Assembly: GCF_006363815.1 (NCBI RefSeq)
Contig: NZ_RRYT01000022.1
Coordinates: forward strand, 1-64,000
Reading direction: 5' to 3'
From: Thermomonospora catenispora
GTDB taxonomy: Bacteria > Actinomycetota > Actinomycetes > Streptosporangiales > Streptosporangiaceae
Length of the DNA: 64,000 bases
Part shown: in pieces, positions 16,071 to 25,320 of the stretch
Layout: every line of letters begins with the position of its first letter
Numbering within the stretch: the first letter of the stretch is position 1
The notes under the pieces: model-generated
What the model was told of the DNA's origin: nothing
The model's input: only the letters and a program-made list of their open reading frames with translations
Databases searched by the model: none
Position numbers and translations under genes: made by a program

Positions 16071-18032
16071 TCAGTCCTCGGGCTTGGCCGACGGCAGCTT
16101 GGCGGCGATCAGGTCCATCACCGAGCTGTCGGTGAGGGTGGTGACGTCACCGAGCGAACGGTGCTCGGCCACGTCCCGCAGCAGCCGCCGCATGATCTTG
16201 CCGGACCGGGTCTTGGGCAGCTCCGGCACCACCAGGATCTGCCGCGGCTTGGCGATCGGCCCGAGCGTCTTGGCCACGTGGTCCCGCAGCTCCTTGACGA
16301 ACTCCTCGCCCTCGGCCTCGGTCTCGGCCGCCCCGCGCGGGATCACGAACGCCACGATCGCCTGGCCGGTCACCGGGTCGGTCGCGCCGGTCACCGCCGC
16401 CTCGGCCACCTTCGGATGCGACACCAGCGCCGACTCCACCTCCGTGGTGGAGATGTTGTGGCCGGACACCAGCATCACATCGTCCACCCGGCCGAGCAGC
16501 CAGATGTCGCCGTCCTCATCCCTCTTGGCCCCGTCGCCGGCGAAGTACATGCCCTCGAACCGGGACCAGTAGGTCTTGACGTAGCGCTCGTCGTCGCCCC
16601 AGATCGTCCGCAGCATCGCCGGCCACGGCTCCTTGAGCACCAGGAACCCGCCGCCGCCGTTGGGCACCGGCGTCCCGGTGTCGTCCACCACGTCCGCGAC
16701 GACCCCCGGCAGCGGATGCATCGCCGCGCCCGGCTTGCCCTCGGTCACCCCCGGCAGCGGGCTGATCATGATCGCCCCGGTCTCGGTCTGCCACCAGGTG
16801 TCCACCACCGGGCAGCGGTCGGCGCCGATGTGGTGCCGGTACCACACGTACGCCTCGGGGTTGATCGGCTCGCCCACGCTGCCGATGATCCGCAGGCTGG
16901 ACAGGTCGTACTTGGCGGGGATGTCCTCGCCCCACTTCATGAACGTCCGGATCGCGGTGGGCGCGGTGTAGAAGATCGTCACCTTGTACTTGGCGATGAT
17001 CTCCCACCAGCGGCCCCGGTGCGGGGTGTCCGGCGTCCCCTCGTACAGCACGCTGGTCGCGGCGTTGGCCAGCGGGCCGTAGACGATGTAGGAGTGCCCG
17101 GTCACCCAGCCGATGTCGGCCGAGCACCAGTACACGTCGCTCTCGGGCTTCAGGTCGAACACCGCCCAGTGGGTGTAGGCGACCTGGGTCAGGTAGCCGC
17201 CGGTGGTGTGCAGGATGCCCTTCGGCTTACCGGTCGTCCCGGACGTGTAGAGGATGAACAGCGGGTGCTCGGCGTCGTGCGGCCGCGCCTCGTGCCGGTC
17301 GCTCTGCCGGTCCACCGCCTCGTGCCACCACAGGTCGCGCTCGTGCCAGGCGACCTCCTCGCCGGTGCGGCGCACGACCAGGACCTTCTCCACGCTCGGG
17401 GTGTCCTTGACGGCCTCGTCGACGGTGGCCTTGAGCGCCGACGGCTTGCCCCGCCGGTAGCCCCCGTCGGCGGTGATGACCACCTTGGCCTGGGCGTCGT
17501 CGATGCGGGTGCGCAGCGCGTCGGCGCTGAACCCGCCGAACACCACCGAGTGGGTCGCGCCGATCCGCGCGCACGCCAGCATCGAGATCGGCAGCTCGGG
17601 GATCATCGGCAGGTAGATCGCCACCCGGTCGCCCTTGCGCACCCCCAGCTCCAGCAGCGCGTTCGCGGCCTTGTTGACCTCGCGCTGCAGGTCGGCGTAC
17701 GTCAGGGTGCGGGTGTCGCCGGGCTCGCCCTCCCAGTGGTAGGCGACCCGGTCGCCCAGACCCGCCTCCACATGGCGGTCCACGCAGTTGTAGGCGGCGT
17801 TCAGCTCGCCGCCGACGAACCACTTGGCGAACGGCGGGTTGCTCCAGTCCAGCACCTGCTCCCACGGCTTGGCCCAGCTCAGGCGCTCCGCCTGCCGGGC
17901 CCAGAAGCCGAGCCGGTCCGCGGCGGCCTCATCGTAGGCGTCGGCCTTGACATTGGCCGCGGCGGCGAGTTCCTGGGGCGGAGCGAACCGCCGGTTCTCC
18001 TTCAGCAGGTTGGACAGGGTCTCTTGGCTCAC
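16071..18032 (-). CDS. acs: Acetyl-CoA synthetase (AMP-forming)
   Basis: 653 residues from GTG 18032, chosen for GAGGAG eight bases upstream and a usual family length of about 652. AMP-binding motif [33 protein letters not shown], and the C-terminal [11 protein letters not shown] whose Lys is the one regulated by acetylation. It converts acetate, ATP and CoA to acetyl-CoA, AMP and PPi. The position agrees with mycobacterial Rv3667. A strong inverted repeat terminates it. Confidence 0.96.
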   Translation of the reverse strand: MSQETLSNLLKENRRFAPPQELAAAANVKADAYDEAAADRLGFWARQAERLSWAKPWEQVLDWSNPPFAKWFVGGELNAAYNCVDRHVEAGLGDRVAYHWEGEPGDTRTLTYADLQREVNKAANALLELGVRKGDRVAIYLPMIPELPISMLACARIGATHSVVFGGFSADALRTRIDDAQAKVVITADGGYRRGKPSALKATVDEAVKDTPSVEKVLVVRRTGEEVAWHERDLWWHEAVDRQSDRHEARPHDAEHPLFILYTSGTTGKPKGILHTTGGYLTQVAYTHWAVFDLKPESDVYWCSADIGWVTGHSYIVYGPLANAATSVLYEGTPDTPHRGRWWEIIAKYKVTIFYTAPTAIRTFMKWGEDIPAKYDLSSLRIIGSVGEPINPEAYVWYRHHIGADRCPVVDTWWQTETGAIMISPLPGVTEGKPGAAMHPLPGVVADVVDDTGTPVPNGGGGFLVLKEPWPAMLRTIWGDDERYVKTYWSRFEGMYFAGDGAKRDEDGDIWLLGRVDDVMLVSGHNISTTEVESALVSHPKVAEAAVTGATDPVTGQAIVAFVIPRGAAETEAEGEEFVKELRDHVAKTLGPIAKPRQILVVPELPKTRSGKIMRRLLRDVAEHRSLGDVTTLTDSSVMDLIAAKLPSAKPED

Positions 18033-18427
18033 GCTCTTCACTCCTCGCCACGCGGCCCGGTGGACCACGCTCGCCGGGCAACTCCGTTCACTGCACTGAC
18101 CTCACACCCCGCACGGTCGGGCGGCGGCGCGTGGGCCGTGCCGCCCCGGCGGGGTGCGGCCGCCAAGCTCGCGGACCCGAGGGCCCGCTCCGCTCGCGTG
18201 TCGCTCACGTGTGCTCTCCTTCAGACGGAACAGGGTGGCGCCCGGTGTTGTCCACTTCACCAGTGATTCCCCCATCCCACAAGGCCGTGGAGGGGCGAAA
18301 TCTTCTGGCGGCCCCCGTGAGCGGGACGCCTGCCCGCCGGTGATCCCCGGGCGCTCCTTCCGGTGGTCCGCCGGCGCCGCGGGGCGCCGTCCGCGGGGGC
18401 CGCCGCGACGGCATAAGGTCGGACACT
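18033..18427. other. Divergent promoter region acs / Fic-like gene
   Basis: 395 bases without a supported gene between two divergent genes. It should contain both promoters, but I cannot assign -10/-35 elements with confidence. Short open frames here are Arg/Pro-rich and unconvincing. Confidence 0.5.
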
Positions 18428-19312
18428 GTGACAGATCCATTGGCCCAAGTCGCGGCGCTGCCCGGAGTGCCCGAGGCGGTCACCGAGGCCCGTTCCACGG
18501 TGGACCGTCTGCTGGGGCACCGCATCCTCCGCCGCCGCAGCGCCGAGGTGTCCACCGAGGCGGCTCTGCGCGCCGCCCGCGCCTCCGCCGCCCTGGAGGG
18601 CGTCTCGGTGAGCCTGGAGGAGTTCCGGCGCGACGCCGCCGAGCTGGCCTCCGAGACGGGCGGTGAGGCGGGCGGTGAGGCGGGCGGTGAGGCGACCGGC
18701 GGGACGGCCGACGCGGTGACCGGCGGGCGCGCCGACCTGGACCCGGTGGTGCAGGGCGCCTTGCGCATCTCCGCCGAGCTGGGCACCCTCACCGACATCT
18801 GGCGTCGGGCCCCCCGCCAGGTCCTGGCCCGCCTGCACGTCCTGGCCGCCGCCGACGCGGTGGAGGAGGAGGCGCTGGGCCGGCCGCGCGCCGAGGACCA
18901 GCCCGTCGCCGACCCTCTGGAGCTGGGAGCCCCGCCCGCCCCCGCGGAGGTCGCGGCGCGCCTGGACGCGCTGAGCACCCTGCTGACCCGGCCCACCAAG
19001 GCGCCGGCGATCGTGGTCGCCGCCATCGTGCACGGCGAGCTGCTGGCGCTGCGTCCCTTCGGCTGGGGCGACGGCCTGGTCGCCCGCGCCGCCGAACGCC
19101 TCACCCTCGTCCAGCGAGGGCTGGATCCCAAGTCCCTCACCGCTCCCGAGGTGGGGCACGCCGAACGCCCCGAGGAGTACGCCGAGGCCCTGCGCGCCTA
19201 TCTCAGCGGCACCTCGGAGGGCGTCGCCGCCTGGGTGCGGCACTGCGCCGCGGCCGTGCAGACCGCCGCCCGGGACTCGCTGGCCGTCTGCGAGGCCTAT
19301 CTGCGCGGTTGA
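18428..19312 (+). CDS. Degenerate Fic-like protein of the acs-ssd neighbourhood
   Basis: 294 residues from GTG 18428. The layout (helical N-terminus ending RRRSAEVSTEAALRAARASAALEG, then a C-terminal helical domain) and VHGELLALRPFGWGDGLVARAAERL resemble a Fic domain in which HPFxxGNGRxxR has become RPFGWGDGLVAR: the catalytic His and the GNGR loop are lost, so AMP-transfer is not expected. I recall a similar protein in this position in Streptomyces and mycobacteria (Rv3662c region). An in-frame 12-base tandem repeat encodes GGEAGGEAGGEATGG at residues 77-91. The last codons lie in a 27-base minisatellite. Confidence 0.7.
   Translation: MTDPLAQVAALPGVPEAVTEARSTVDRLLGHRILRRRSAEVSTEAALRAARASAALEGVSVSLEEFRRDAAELASETGGEAGGEAGGEATGGTADAVTGGRADLDPVVQGALRISAELGTLTDIWRRAPRQVLARLHVLAAADAVEEEALGRPRAEDQPVADPLELGAPPAPAEVAARLDALSTLLTRPTKAPAIVVAAIVHGELLALRPFGWGDGLVARAAERLTLVQRGLDPKSLTAPEVGHAERPEEYAEALRAYLSGTSEGVAAWVRHCAAAVQTAARDSLAVCEAYLRG
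18653..18700 (+). repeat. In-frame 12-bp tandem repeat
   Basis: Four units of GAGGCGGGCGGT (first and last diverged) inside the Fic-like gene, encoding Glu-Ala/Thr-Gly-Gly repeats, likely a flexible loop that can change length by slippage. Confidence 0.8.
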
Positions 19313-19383
19313 CGTTCCTGGTCGGACGTGCGCGGTTGACGTTCCTGGTCGGACGTGCGTGGTCGACGTTCCTGGTCGGACGT
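19303..19383 (+). repeat. 27-bp minisatellite (3 units) spanning a stop codon
   Basis: Units at 19303-19329, 19330-19356 and 19357-19383; the first two are identical, the third has two substitutions, and a fourth partial unit follows. Each contains GACGTTCCTGGTCGGACGT. The first unit includes the last codons and TGA of the Fic-like gene. Confidence 0.9.
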
Positions 19384-20304
19384 GCGTGGTCGAGCCGTGC
19401 GGGCGGTCTGCGCGGTCGAGTCGGTCTGCGGGGCGGTCTGTGCGGGGGCGAGCGGCTGACCTGCGGGCCGGCCTGTGCGGTCGGGCGGCCGAGCCCCGGG
19501 GCCGGCCTGTGCGGTGACCTGTGCGGGTGAGCCGTGCGACCGGGTCGCACGGGTGACCGGGTGGAACAGGCGAGCGGAGGAGCTCGCGTGGATGATTCCG
19601 CGTGACCGGCTCGCATGAGCGGGTCGTGCGGGTGAACCCTTGCGACCGGCGGTCGGAGCGGGCGGCCTGGAGCATGCGCACAGCGAACGGCGCCTCGTGC
19701 CGAGGCGCCGTCGCCACGTCACTCCGGGTTACCAAGCGTGCTGTCTCATCCGCCGGATCGGGTCAAGCCCGTCTCGGCGAGCCTCCCGCGGCTGGTCGCG
19801 CGTGGGTACCCGGGTGCCGTGCCCGGACTCTTTGTCCGTAATACCTGTGTACGCCCCATATGCCCAGATTGCAAGCCCTCTTTTGCGGGCTTCCGCACGG
19901 CCCGGCCGTCGTCGCCCGCCGCCTGAGCGGTGAGCCGCCGACGGGCGCCATCGGAACGGAAGGTGGGGAATGAGTCCGAGTTGTCACCAAAATTGATCAC
20001 GAATGTGATCGTTTGTCGGTGATGTGCTCTCTGACCTCTCCGCAAGCCGTCGGGGACGGCCGAGCTCGCCCGCGGCACCCCGTCTGACGTGCCAGATCAG
20101 TGGAGAGATGCCCGGTTTGACCTTCGAAGGTTTCGAGAAGTCAACAAAAAGGCGTCACCTGTTGCATCTCTTCGCAGGTCGACGGAAGTCTCGGTGATCG
20201 GGCAGCATATGGTGTATCTCCCTACACTGTAGGCAACGGCTTTGCATCGCCTATAGATCACACTGGCGTGCCCTGCTGACGGCGCGACCGGCGAGATCCT
20301 CGGA
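19384..20304. other. Long intergenic region before the 6C RNA
   Basis: About 920 bases without a convincing gene. 19384-19600 is low-complexity G+T-rich sequence (repeated GTGCGG/GTGACC). 19830-20270 is much more AT-rich than the rest of the window and contains inverted repeats (for example AAGCCC...GGGCTT near 19874-19891). It probably carries regulatory sites and the promoter for the 6C RNA. Confidence 0.5.
19995..20010. promoter_or_regulatory. Inverted repeat GATCAC-N4-GTGATC
   Basis: A perfect 6+6 inverted repeat with a 4-base spacer in AT-rich intergenic DNA 300 bases upstream of the 6C RNA. The size and symmetry suit a dimeric regulator operator, but no partner can be assigned. Confidence 0.35.
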
Positions 20305-20310
20305 CCTCCC

Positions 20311-20390
20311 TGGAAACGGTCCGTCTCTACCCCCCCGGAGCCGGACCGTCAGACGACCCCCGCTATCCCCCCCGGCGGGGGTCGTCGCTT
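20311..20390 (+). ncRNA. 6C small RNA
   Basis: Two adjacent hairpins each with seven consecutive C in the loop, the defining feature of the actinobacterial 6C RNA. Hairpin 1: ACGGTCCG (20316-20323) pairs with CGGACCGT (20342-20349), loop Cs at 20330-20336. Hairpin 2: a perfect 12-bp stem 20352-20363/20375-20386, loop Cs at 20367-20373, followed by GCTTGTTC, so it also acts as a terminator. The location upstream of ssd matches M. tuberculosis, where 6C/B11 lies beside Rv3660c. 6C RNA has been linked to DNA replication and secretion gene control by C-rich loop pairing with G-rich targets. The exact 5' end is not determined. Confidence 0.88.
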
Positions 20391-20933
20391 GTTCGATCAC
20401 CGCTCGGCTTCCGCTCGGCCCTCGCCCGGCCTCCTCTCGTCTCCGCCCGGCCCTCCGTGCGGCCTGCGCAGGGATCGAGACACGCCCTGCGCGGACCCCG
20501 CCCACGTCCGAGCGGCCCTGCAAGGACCTTGTTCGACTTCCGCATGGGCCCCTGCGCGGACCACGGGGATCCCGCACGGAGACCCGTGCAGGCCGCGCGG
20601 ACCCTGCGCAGAGCCGGCGCGGGGCGCGTGGATCCCACGGGAAGCGTGTGCGGCTCGTGCGCGCACCGCGTGCGACACCCGCATGGACCGCGGACCCCGC
20701 GGAACGCCGGGCGGCGGCTGTTCGGAGACCTCGCGGCGCCCGCGTTCGGGATCACCGGGGGATTGCGAGGGGCGCGTTCGTGATCCGCCCGAGAGCGTGC
20801 GGGACCGCCGGCGGGTCGGGAGCCGCCGGGGAGCCGCCGGGGCCGTTCGGGATCGTTCGGGATCCGTGCGGGTCTGTTCGGGGCTCCGCCCGGTGCGCGT
20901 CCGCCCCGGGGCCTGTCCGCCGCGGGGCGGAGG
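20391..20933. other. Leader region upstream of ssd, no gene seen
   Basis: About 540 bases of very GC-rich sequence with many short imperfect repeats of GCGGACC/GATCC type. Open frames exist on all strands but have no codon bias or recognisable product. It is probably promoter and untranslated leader for the Tad operon. Confidence 0.5.
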
Positions 20934-20949
20934 GTTGTCCACAGAACGC
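20934..20949 (+). promoter_or_regulatory. 16-base element shared by ssd and pilin promoters (copy 1)
   Basis: GTTGTCCACAGAACGC, 65 bases before the ssd start. It matches 15 of 16 bases of the element at 27650-27665 upstream of the Flp-type pilin gene. The first half equals the actinobacterial DnaA box TTGTCCACA. Confidence 0.5.
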
Positions 20950-21013
20950 GGATCGTCTTCTGCGCGGGGCGGCCGGATCGGAGGGTGGAGCCATCCGACT
21001 CCGGGAGGAACCC

Positions 21014-22096
21014 ATGGCAACCACCGCACTGATCGCGACGGCCGATCCCCGGATCGCCGACGACCTGCTGCGGCTCGCCGCCGCGGCCAACGCCGAGGCC
21101 ACCGTGGCCGCCACCGTGGATCAGGCGAGGGCGGACTGGCGCCGTCCCCCGCTCGTCCTGGTGGGCGCCGACATGGCGGACAGGCTCGCCGCGGGGGGCC
21201 TCAGCCGGCGCACCGGCGTCGTGCTGGTGACCGGCGGGGCGAGCACGCCGGAGGACTTCCGCTCCGCCGTCCTCGTCGGCGCCCAGGACCTGGCCGCCCT
21301 GCCCGACGACGAGGAATGGCTGGTGAACGCCCTGGCGGCGGCGGCCGAGCCGCAGACCGACCGAGCCGTGACGGTCTGCGTGACCGGCGCTCGCGGCGGG
21401 GCCGGCGCCAGCGTGCTGTCGGCCATGCTCGGCCTGACCGCCGCCCGCCGGGGCGTGAGCACGCTGCTCATCGACGGCGATCCCCGCGGCGGCGGCATCG
21501 ACCTGGTGCTGGGGGCCGAGGACGCGCCCGGCTCCCGCTGGCCCGACCTGGCCGGGCGCCGCGGACGCCTGAGCGCCGAGCTCCTCCGCCGCTCGCTGCC
21601 GACGGTGGCGGACCTGGCCGTGCTGTCCTGGCACCGCGGAGACCCCGTGCGCCTGGACCCCGACGGCATGCGTACCGTGCTGGACGCCGCGCTCCGCGGC
21701 TTCGACCTGATCGTCGTCGACCTGGCCCGACAACCCGGCGAGGCCGGCCGTCTCGCCCTGCGCGCCGCGACCCGCGCCTTCCTGGTCGTGCCCGCCGAGC
21801 TCCGCGCCGTCGCCGCCGCCGACCAGCTCGCCGCCGATCTGCGCGGCGACGCCGACGACATCCGCCTCCTCATCCGCGAGCCCTCCCCCGAAGGACTGAC
21901 CCCCGAGGTCATCGCCCGCACCCTCGACCTGCCCCTGGCCGGTGCGTTCCGGGACGACCGCCGCCTTCCCGCCGCCGTCGAACGCGGCGAGTTCCCCCGC
22001 CTGAGCCGCCGCGGATCCCTCCCCGCCCTGTGCGACCGCCTCCTTGAGGACCTTCCCGTCCCCCGTCCCGCCCTTTCCCGGAGCGAGGCGGCATGA
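21014..22096 (+). CDS. ssd: Ssd/CpaE-like septum-site/Tad-neighbourhood protein
   Basis: 360 residues from ATG 21014 with GGGAGGAA just upstream. The N-terminal 110 residues look receiver-like (CpaE/TadZ type). The rest is a MinD/ParA-like P-loop domain: VTGARGGAGASVLSA is a deviant Walker A lacking the signature Lys, followed by LLIDGDPRGGGIDLVLG and FDLIVVDLARQPG. In M. tuberculosis the equivalent (Rv3660c, Ssd) affects septum formation and dormancy; TadZ/CpaE proteins localise pilus machinery. Its stop overlaps the tadA start (ATGA). Confidence 0.9.
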   Translation: MATTALIATADPRIADDLLRLAAAANAEATVAATVDQARADWRRPPLVLVGADMADRLAAGGLSRRTGVVLVTGGASTPEDFRSAVLVGAQDLAALPDDEEWLVNALAAAAEPQTDRAVTVCVTGARGGAGASVLSAMLGLTAARRGVSTLLIDGDPRGGGIDLVLGAEDAPGSRWPDLAGRRGRLSAELLRRSLPTVADLAVLSWHRGDPVRLDPDGMRTVLDAALRGFDLIVVDLARQPGEAGRLALRAATRAFLVVPAELRAVAAADQLAADLRGDADDIRLLIREPSPEGLTPEVIARTLDLPLAGAFRDDRRLPAAVERGEFPRLSRRGSLPALCDRLLEDLPVPRPALSRSEAA

Positions 22097-23358
22097 GCGC
22101 GCATCCGGTCTCCATCGACGGCGTTCGGCGCGCCGCCCCCCGAGGCCGAAGCGGGCGAGGGCGCGGCGGACGCGAGGAGGCGCCGGACGTGAGCCGACCG
22201 GGCGACCTCGTCGACGCCGTCCGCGCCCGGCTGGCCGACACCGGCGGAGAGCCGACCGGGGGACGGGTCGCGGCGGCGGTCCGGGCCGAGGACCGGCTGC
22301 TCGGCGACCGGGAGGTGCTGACGCTGGCGGACCGGTTACGGGCCGACTTCGCCGGCGCCGGCCCCCTGGAGCCCGTCCTCCGCTCCCCGGAGGTGACCGA
22401 TGTGCTCGTCAACGGGCCCGACGAGGTCTGGGTGGACGCCGGCGCGGGACTCGTGCGCACCCCGATCCGGTTCCCGGACGAGACCTCCCTCCGCAGGCTG
22501 GCCCGGCGCCTGGCCGCGACGGCCGGCAGGAGACTGGACGACGCCGCCCCGTACGTCGACGCCAGGCTCCCCGGCGGGATCCGCCTGCACGCCGTGCTGC
22601 CCCCCGTGTCCCCGGGCGGGACCTGTCTCTCCCTGCGGCTGCCGCGCCGCCGGGCGTTCACCCTGGAGGAGCTGGTCGCCGCCCGGTCCGTCCCCCCGGC
22701 GGGTGCGGAGCTGCTGGCGGCCCTGGTGGCGGCGCGCGCGGCCTTCCTGATCACGGGAGGCACCGGGACCGGCAAGACCACGCTGCTGAGCGGCCTGCTG
22801 TCCCTGGCCGACCCGCGGGAACGCCTGGTCCTGGTGGAGGACGCCGCCGAGCTCCGCCCGGAGCATCCGCACGTGGTGCGCCTGGAGGCCCGGCCGCCCA
22901 ACGTGGAGGGCGCCGGCGGGGTCACCCTCCACGATCTCGTCCGTCAGGCCCTGCGGATGCGCCCCGACCGGCTCGTGGTCGGCGAGGTCCGGGGCGCCGA
23001 GGTCGCCGACCTGCTGGCGGCGCTCAACACCGGTCACGACGGCGGCTGCGGCACCCTGCACGCCAACACCGCCGCCGACGTGCCCGCCCGCCTGGAGGCG
23101 CTGGGCTGCGCCGCCGGCCTGACCCGCGAGGCCGTGCACAGCCAGCTGGCCGCCGCGCTGGACGTGGTCGTCCACCTGACCCGGGAGCCGGCGGGAGGAC
23201 GCCGCCGGGTCGCCGCCGTCTGTGTGCTCCGCCGCGGCCCGGACGGGCTGGTGCACGCCCGGCCCGCGGTGACGTTCACCCCCGACGGCCGCCTGATCGC
23301 CGAACCGGGGGCCGCCGACCTGGCCGGACGTCTTCAGGGGCTGTGGCGCCCGCCGTGA
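22093..23358 (+). CDS. tadA: TadA/CpaF-family secretion ATPase
   Basis: 421 residues from ATG 22093, overlapping the ssd stop; an internal GTG at 22190 is an alternative. An N-terminal domain with VTDVLVNGPDEVWV, Walker A GGTGTGKTTL, Asp/His boxes (VLVEDAAELRPEHPH), Walker B-like RLVVGEVRGAE and the His-box GHDGGCGTLHANT. It is a hexameric cytoplasmic ATPase powering assembly of Flp/Tad pili. It belongs to the helicase/secretion neighbourhood conserved across actinobacteria (CpaE-like, ATPase, TadB, TadC, pilin, TadE-like, DEAH helicase). Confidence 0.93.
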   Translation: MSAHPVSIDGVRRAAPRGRSGRGRGGREEAPDVSRPGDLVDAVRARLADTGGEPTGGRVAAAVRAEDRLLGDREVLTLADRLRADFAGAGPLEPVLRSPEVTDVLVNGPDEVWVDAGAGLVRTPIRFPDETSLRRLARRLAATAGRRLDDAAPYVDARLPGGIRLHAVLPPVSPGGTCLSLRLPRRRAFTLEELVAARSVPPAGAELLAALVAARAAFLITGGTGTGKTTLLSGLLSLADPRERLVLVEDAAELRPEHPHVVRLEARPPNVEGAGGVTLHDLVRQALRMRPDRLVVGEVRGAEVADLLAALNTGHDGGCGTLHANTAADVPARLEALGCAAGLTREAVHSQLAAALDVVVHLTREPAGGRRRVAAVCVLRRGPDGLVHARPAVTFTPDGRLIAEPGAADLAGRLQGLWRPP

Positions 23359-23500
23359 CGGCCGCCCGGCCCCGCCCGCACCCGAGGCGGGACCGCACGG
23401 TGCCCGACGGACGGAGGGGCGCCGGGCGGTGACGGGACGCACCGCGCCTCGCCGTGCGGAGCCGCTGTGCAGAGCGAAGGAGAGGAAGAAGGAGAGGAAA

Positions 23501-24238
23501 GTGGTCCAGGTCGCCGTGGCGGCCGGTCTGGCCGGGCTCGCGGTATGGGTGTTCTCCGCCCCCTCCTCGGCGCGGCTGCGTCTGGAGACCGTGACGGGCG
23601 CGCGGCGGATCGTCCCCGGGAGCGGGGCCCTGCGCCGGGCCCGGGACCGGTGGGAGCGGCTGCGTGCGGAAAGGAAGGACGAGTCGCTGTGGCGGGCGTC
23701 CGTCATCGAGGTGTGCGACGGCATGGCGGCGGAACTGCGCGCCGGACGCGCCCCGCACGCGGCCTTCGCTCATGCGGCGGCCGTGGTGGACCCCCGGGTC
23801 GGCGGCCCCATCATGACCGAGTGGCGGCGCTGTGAGGCCGAAGGGACCGGCACCGGCCTCGACGTCGCCTTGGAGCGGCTGGCGGACCGCCCCGGCGCCG
23901 GCGGGCTGCGGATGCTCGCCGCGTGCTGGCGGATCGGCGCCGACAAGGGCGGCGCGTTCGCCCCCGTGATCGAAGGGCTGGCCGCCGCGCTCAGGGACGA
24001 GGAGGCCCAGCGGCGGGAGATCGCCGCGCATCTGGCCGGACCGCGCGCCACCGCCCGGCTGCTGGCCGTGCTCCCCGTCCTCGGGGTGGGCATGGCGGCC
24101 GCCCTGGGGGCCGACCCGCTGTCCTTCCTGTTCGGCACCCTCCCCGGGCTGGCGTGTCTTGCGGCCGGCGTCGGCCTGGACCTCGGCGGCCTGTGGTGGA
24201 CGCGCCGCCTGGCGCGGTCGGCGGAGGCGGGTCGATGA
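23501..24238 (+). CDS. tadB: TadB-like inner membrane platform protein (GspF-type)
   Basis: Start taken at GTG 23501, preceded by GAAGGAG at 23488-23494. 245 residues: a short N-terminal hydrophobic helix, a cytoplasmic helical T2SSF domain (EVCDGMAAELRAGRAPHAAF, LAACWRIGADKGGAFAPVIEGLAAAL) and two C-terminal membrane segments (about 188-205 and 208-228). It forms the membrane platform with TadC. A 12-base duplication (GAAGGAGAGGAA) sits in the ribosome site region. Confidence 0.87.
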   Translation: MVQVAVAAGLAGLAVWVFSAPSSARLRLETVTGARRIVPGSGALRRARDRWERLRAERKDESLWRASVIEVCDGMAAELRAGRAPHAAFAHAAAVVDPRVGGPIMTEWRRCEAEGTGTGLDVALERLADRPGAGGLRMLAACWRIGADKGGAFAPVIEGLAAALRDEEAQRREIAAHLAGPRATARLLAVLPVLGVGMAAALGADPLSFLFGTLPGLACLAAGVGLDLGGLWWTRRLARSAEAGR

Positions 24239-24389
24239 GGCCGGCGCTCCATGCGCTCGCCCGGCCCGGACGGGCGCGGGCGAGCCGGGGCCGCGGCGCG
24301 AGGCGCGACCGGCGCTCCCGCGGGCCCGTCCGGCCGCGGCCGCACGACCGGCACGGGAGAGGAACGAAGGGAAGGAAGGGCGACGGCGC

Positions 24390-25175
24390 ATGAGCGGCAC
24401 CGTGTTCATCACCGTGCTCGCCGTGGGGTGCGCGGCGGGTGCGGGGTTCGCGCTCCCGCGGGGCGGATCGGTCGCGGCACGCCGGCTGGAGTCCGCGATG
24501 CGCGACCGGGGCGGCGCCGTCCGGGCCTTCGCCGCGGACACGGCGCCGGCCTCGCCTGCGGCGCCGCCGCGGCGGGACATCGCCCGGCGGGCGACGCCGC
24601 TCGCGGCGGGACTGATCGCATGGCCGGTGTTCGGCGGGCTCGGCGGGCTCTGCGCGGGGATCGCGACGGCCGCGGCGGTCGCGGTCGTGCTCGGCCGGGC
24701 CGAGACCCGCGGGCGGCGGGAACGCGCGAGGAGGCTCGCCGCGGACGTGCCGGTGGCCGCCGACCTGCTCGCCGCCTGCCTGCGCGGCGGCGTGTCCTGG
24801 CCGGAGGCCGCCGAAGCGGTCGCGGAGGCCCTCGGCGGACCGCTCGGCGCGGAGCTTTGCGGAATCACCGCGAAGGTGCGGCTGGGCGCGGATCCCGCCG
24901 AGGCGTGGCTGGCGCTGACCGCGGAACCCTCGCTGGCGTCCCTGGGCCGTGCCGTGGCCAGGGCCGTCGACAGCGGCGCTCCGCTCGCCCCGGCCCTGAC
25001 CAAGATCGCCGAGGATCGCAGGAGGCGAGCGCACGCCGAGGCCATGGCACGGGCGCGCGCGGTGGGCGTCTACGCGATCGCCCCGCTGGGCCTGTGCTTC
25101 CTGCCGGCCTTCGTGCTGCTGGGGATCGTCCCCGCGATCGCCGGGATCGCCCGATCGCTGCTCGTTCCGCTGTGA
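24390..25175 (+). CDS. tadC: TadC-like inner membrane platform protein (GspF-type)
   Basis: 261 residues from ATG 24390. Membrane helix at 5-22, a pair near 70-100, the T2SSF helical domain (DLLAACLRGGVSWPEAAEAVAEAL, ALTKIAEDRRRRAHAEAMARARAVGV) and a C-terminal helix (PLGLCFLPAFVLLGIVPAI). Together with TadB it transmits the ATPase motion to the pilus. The 151 bases between tadB and tadC include a low-complexity purine-rich run before the start. Confidence 0.87.
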   Translation: MSGTVFITVLAVGCAAGAGFALPRGGSVAARRLESAMRDRGGAVRAFAADTAPASPAAPPRRDIARRATPLAAGLIAWPVFGGLGGLCAGIATAAAVAVVLGRAETRGRRERARRLAADVPVAADLLAACLRGGVSWPEAAEAVAEALGGPLGAELCGITAKVRLGADPAEAWLALTAEPSLASLGRAVARAVDSGAPLAPALTKIAEDRRRRAHAEAMARARAVGVYAIAPLGLCFLPAFVLLGIVPAIAGIARSLLVPL

Positions 25176-25320
25176 CCGCCGCGGCGGCCCCGGTCGTCCC
25201 GGCCGCTCGCGGTCCGCCGCGGGGAGATCCTTGTTCGATGGCGGGGCGTCGCGGCCCCGGGTACGGTGACACCGCTCGCGCAAAGGTCGGGGCACGTGTG
25301 CGACCGAGAGGGGACCGTCG

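Noticed and set aside
19303-19383. 27-bp repeats as a CRISPR array
   Set aside because: Units are directly adjacent with no spacers, and there are no cas genes in the window.
20934-20949. TTGTCCACA as part of a replication origin
   Set aside because: A single DnaA-box-like site, no cluster and no dnaA/dnaN nearby; the match to the pilin promoter element is a better explanation.
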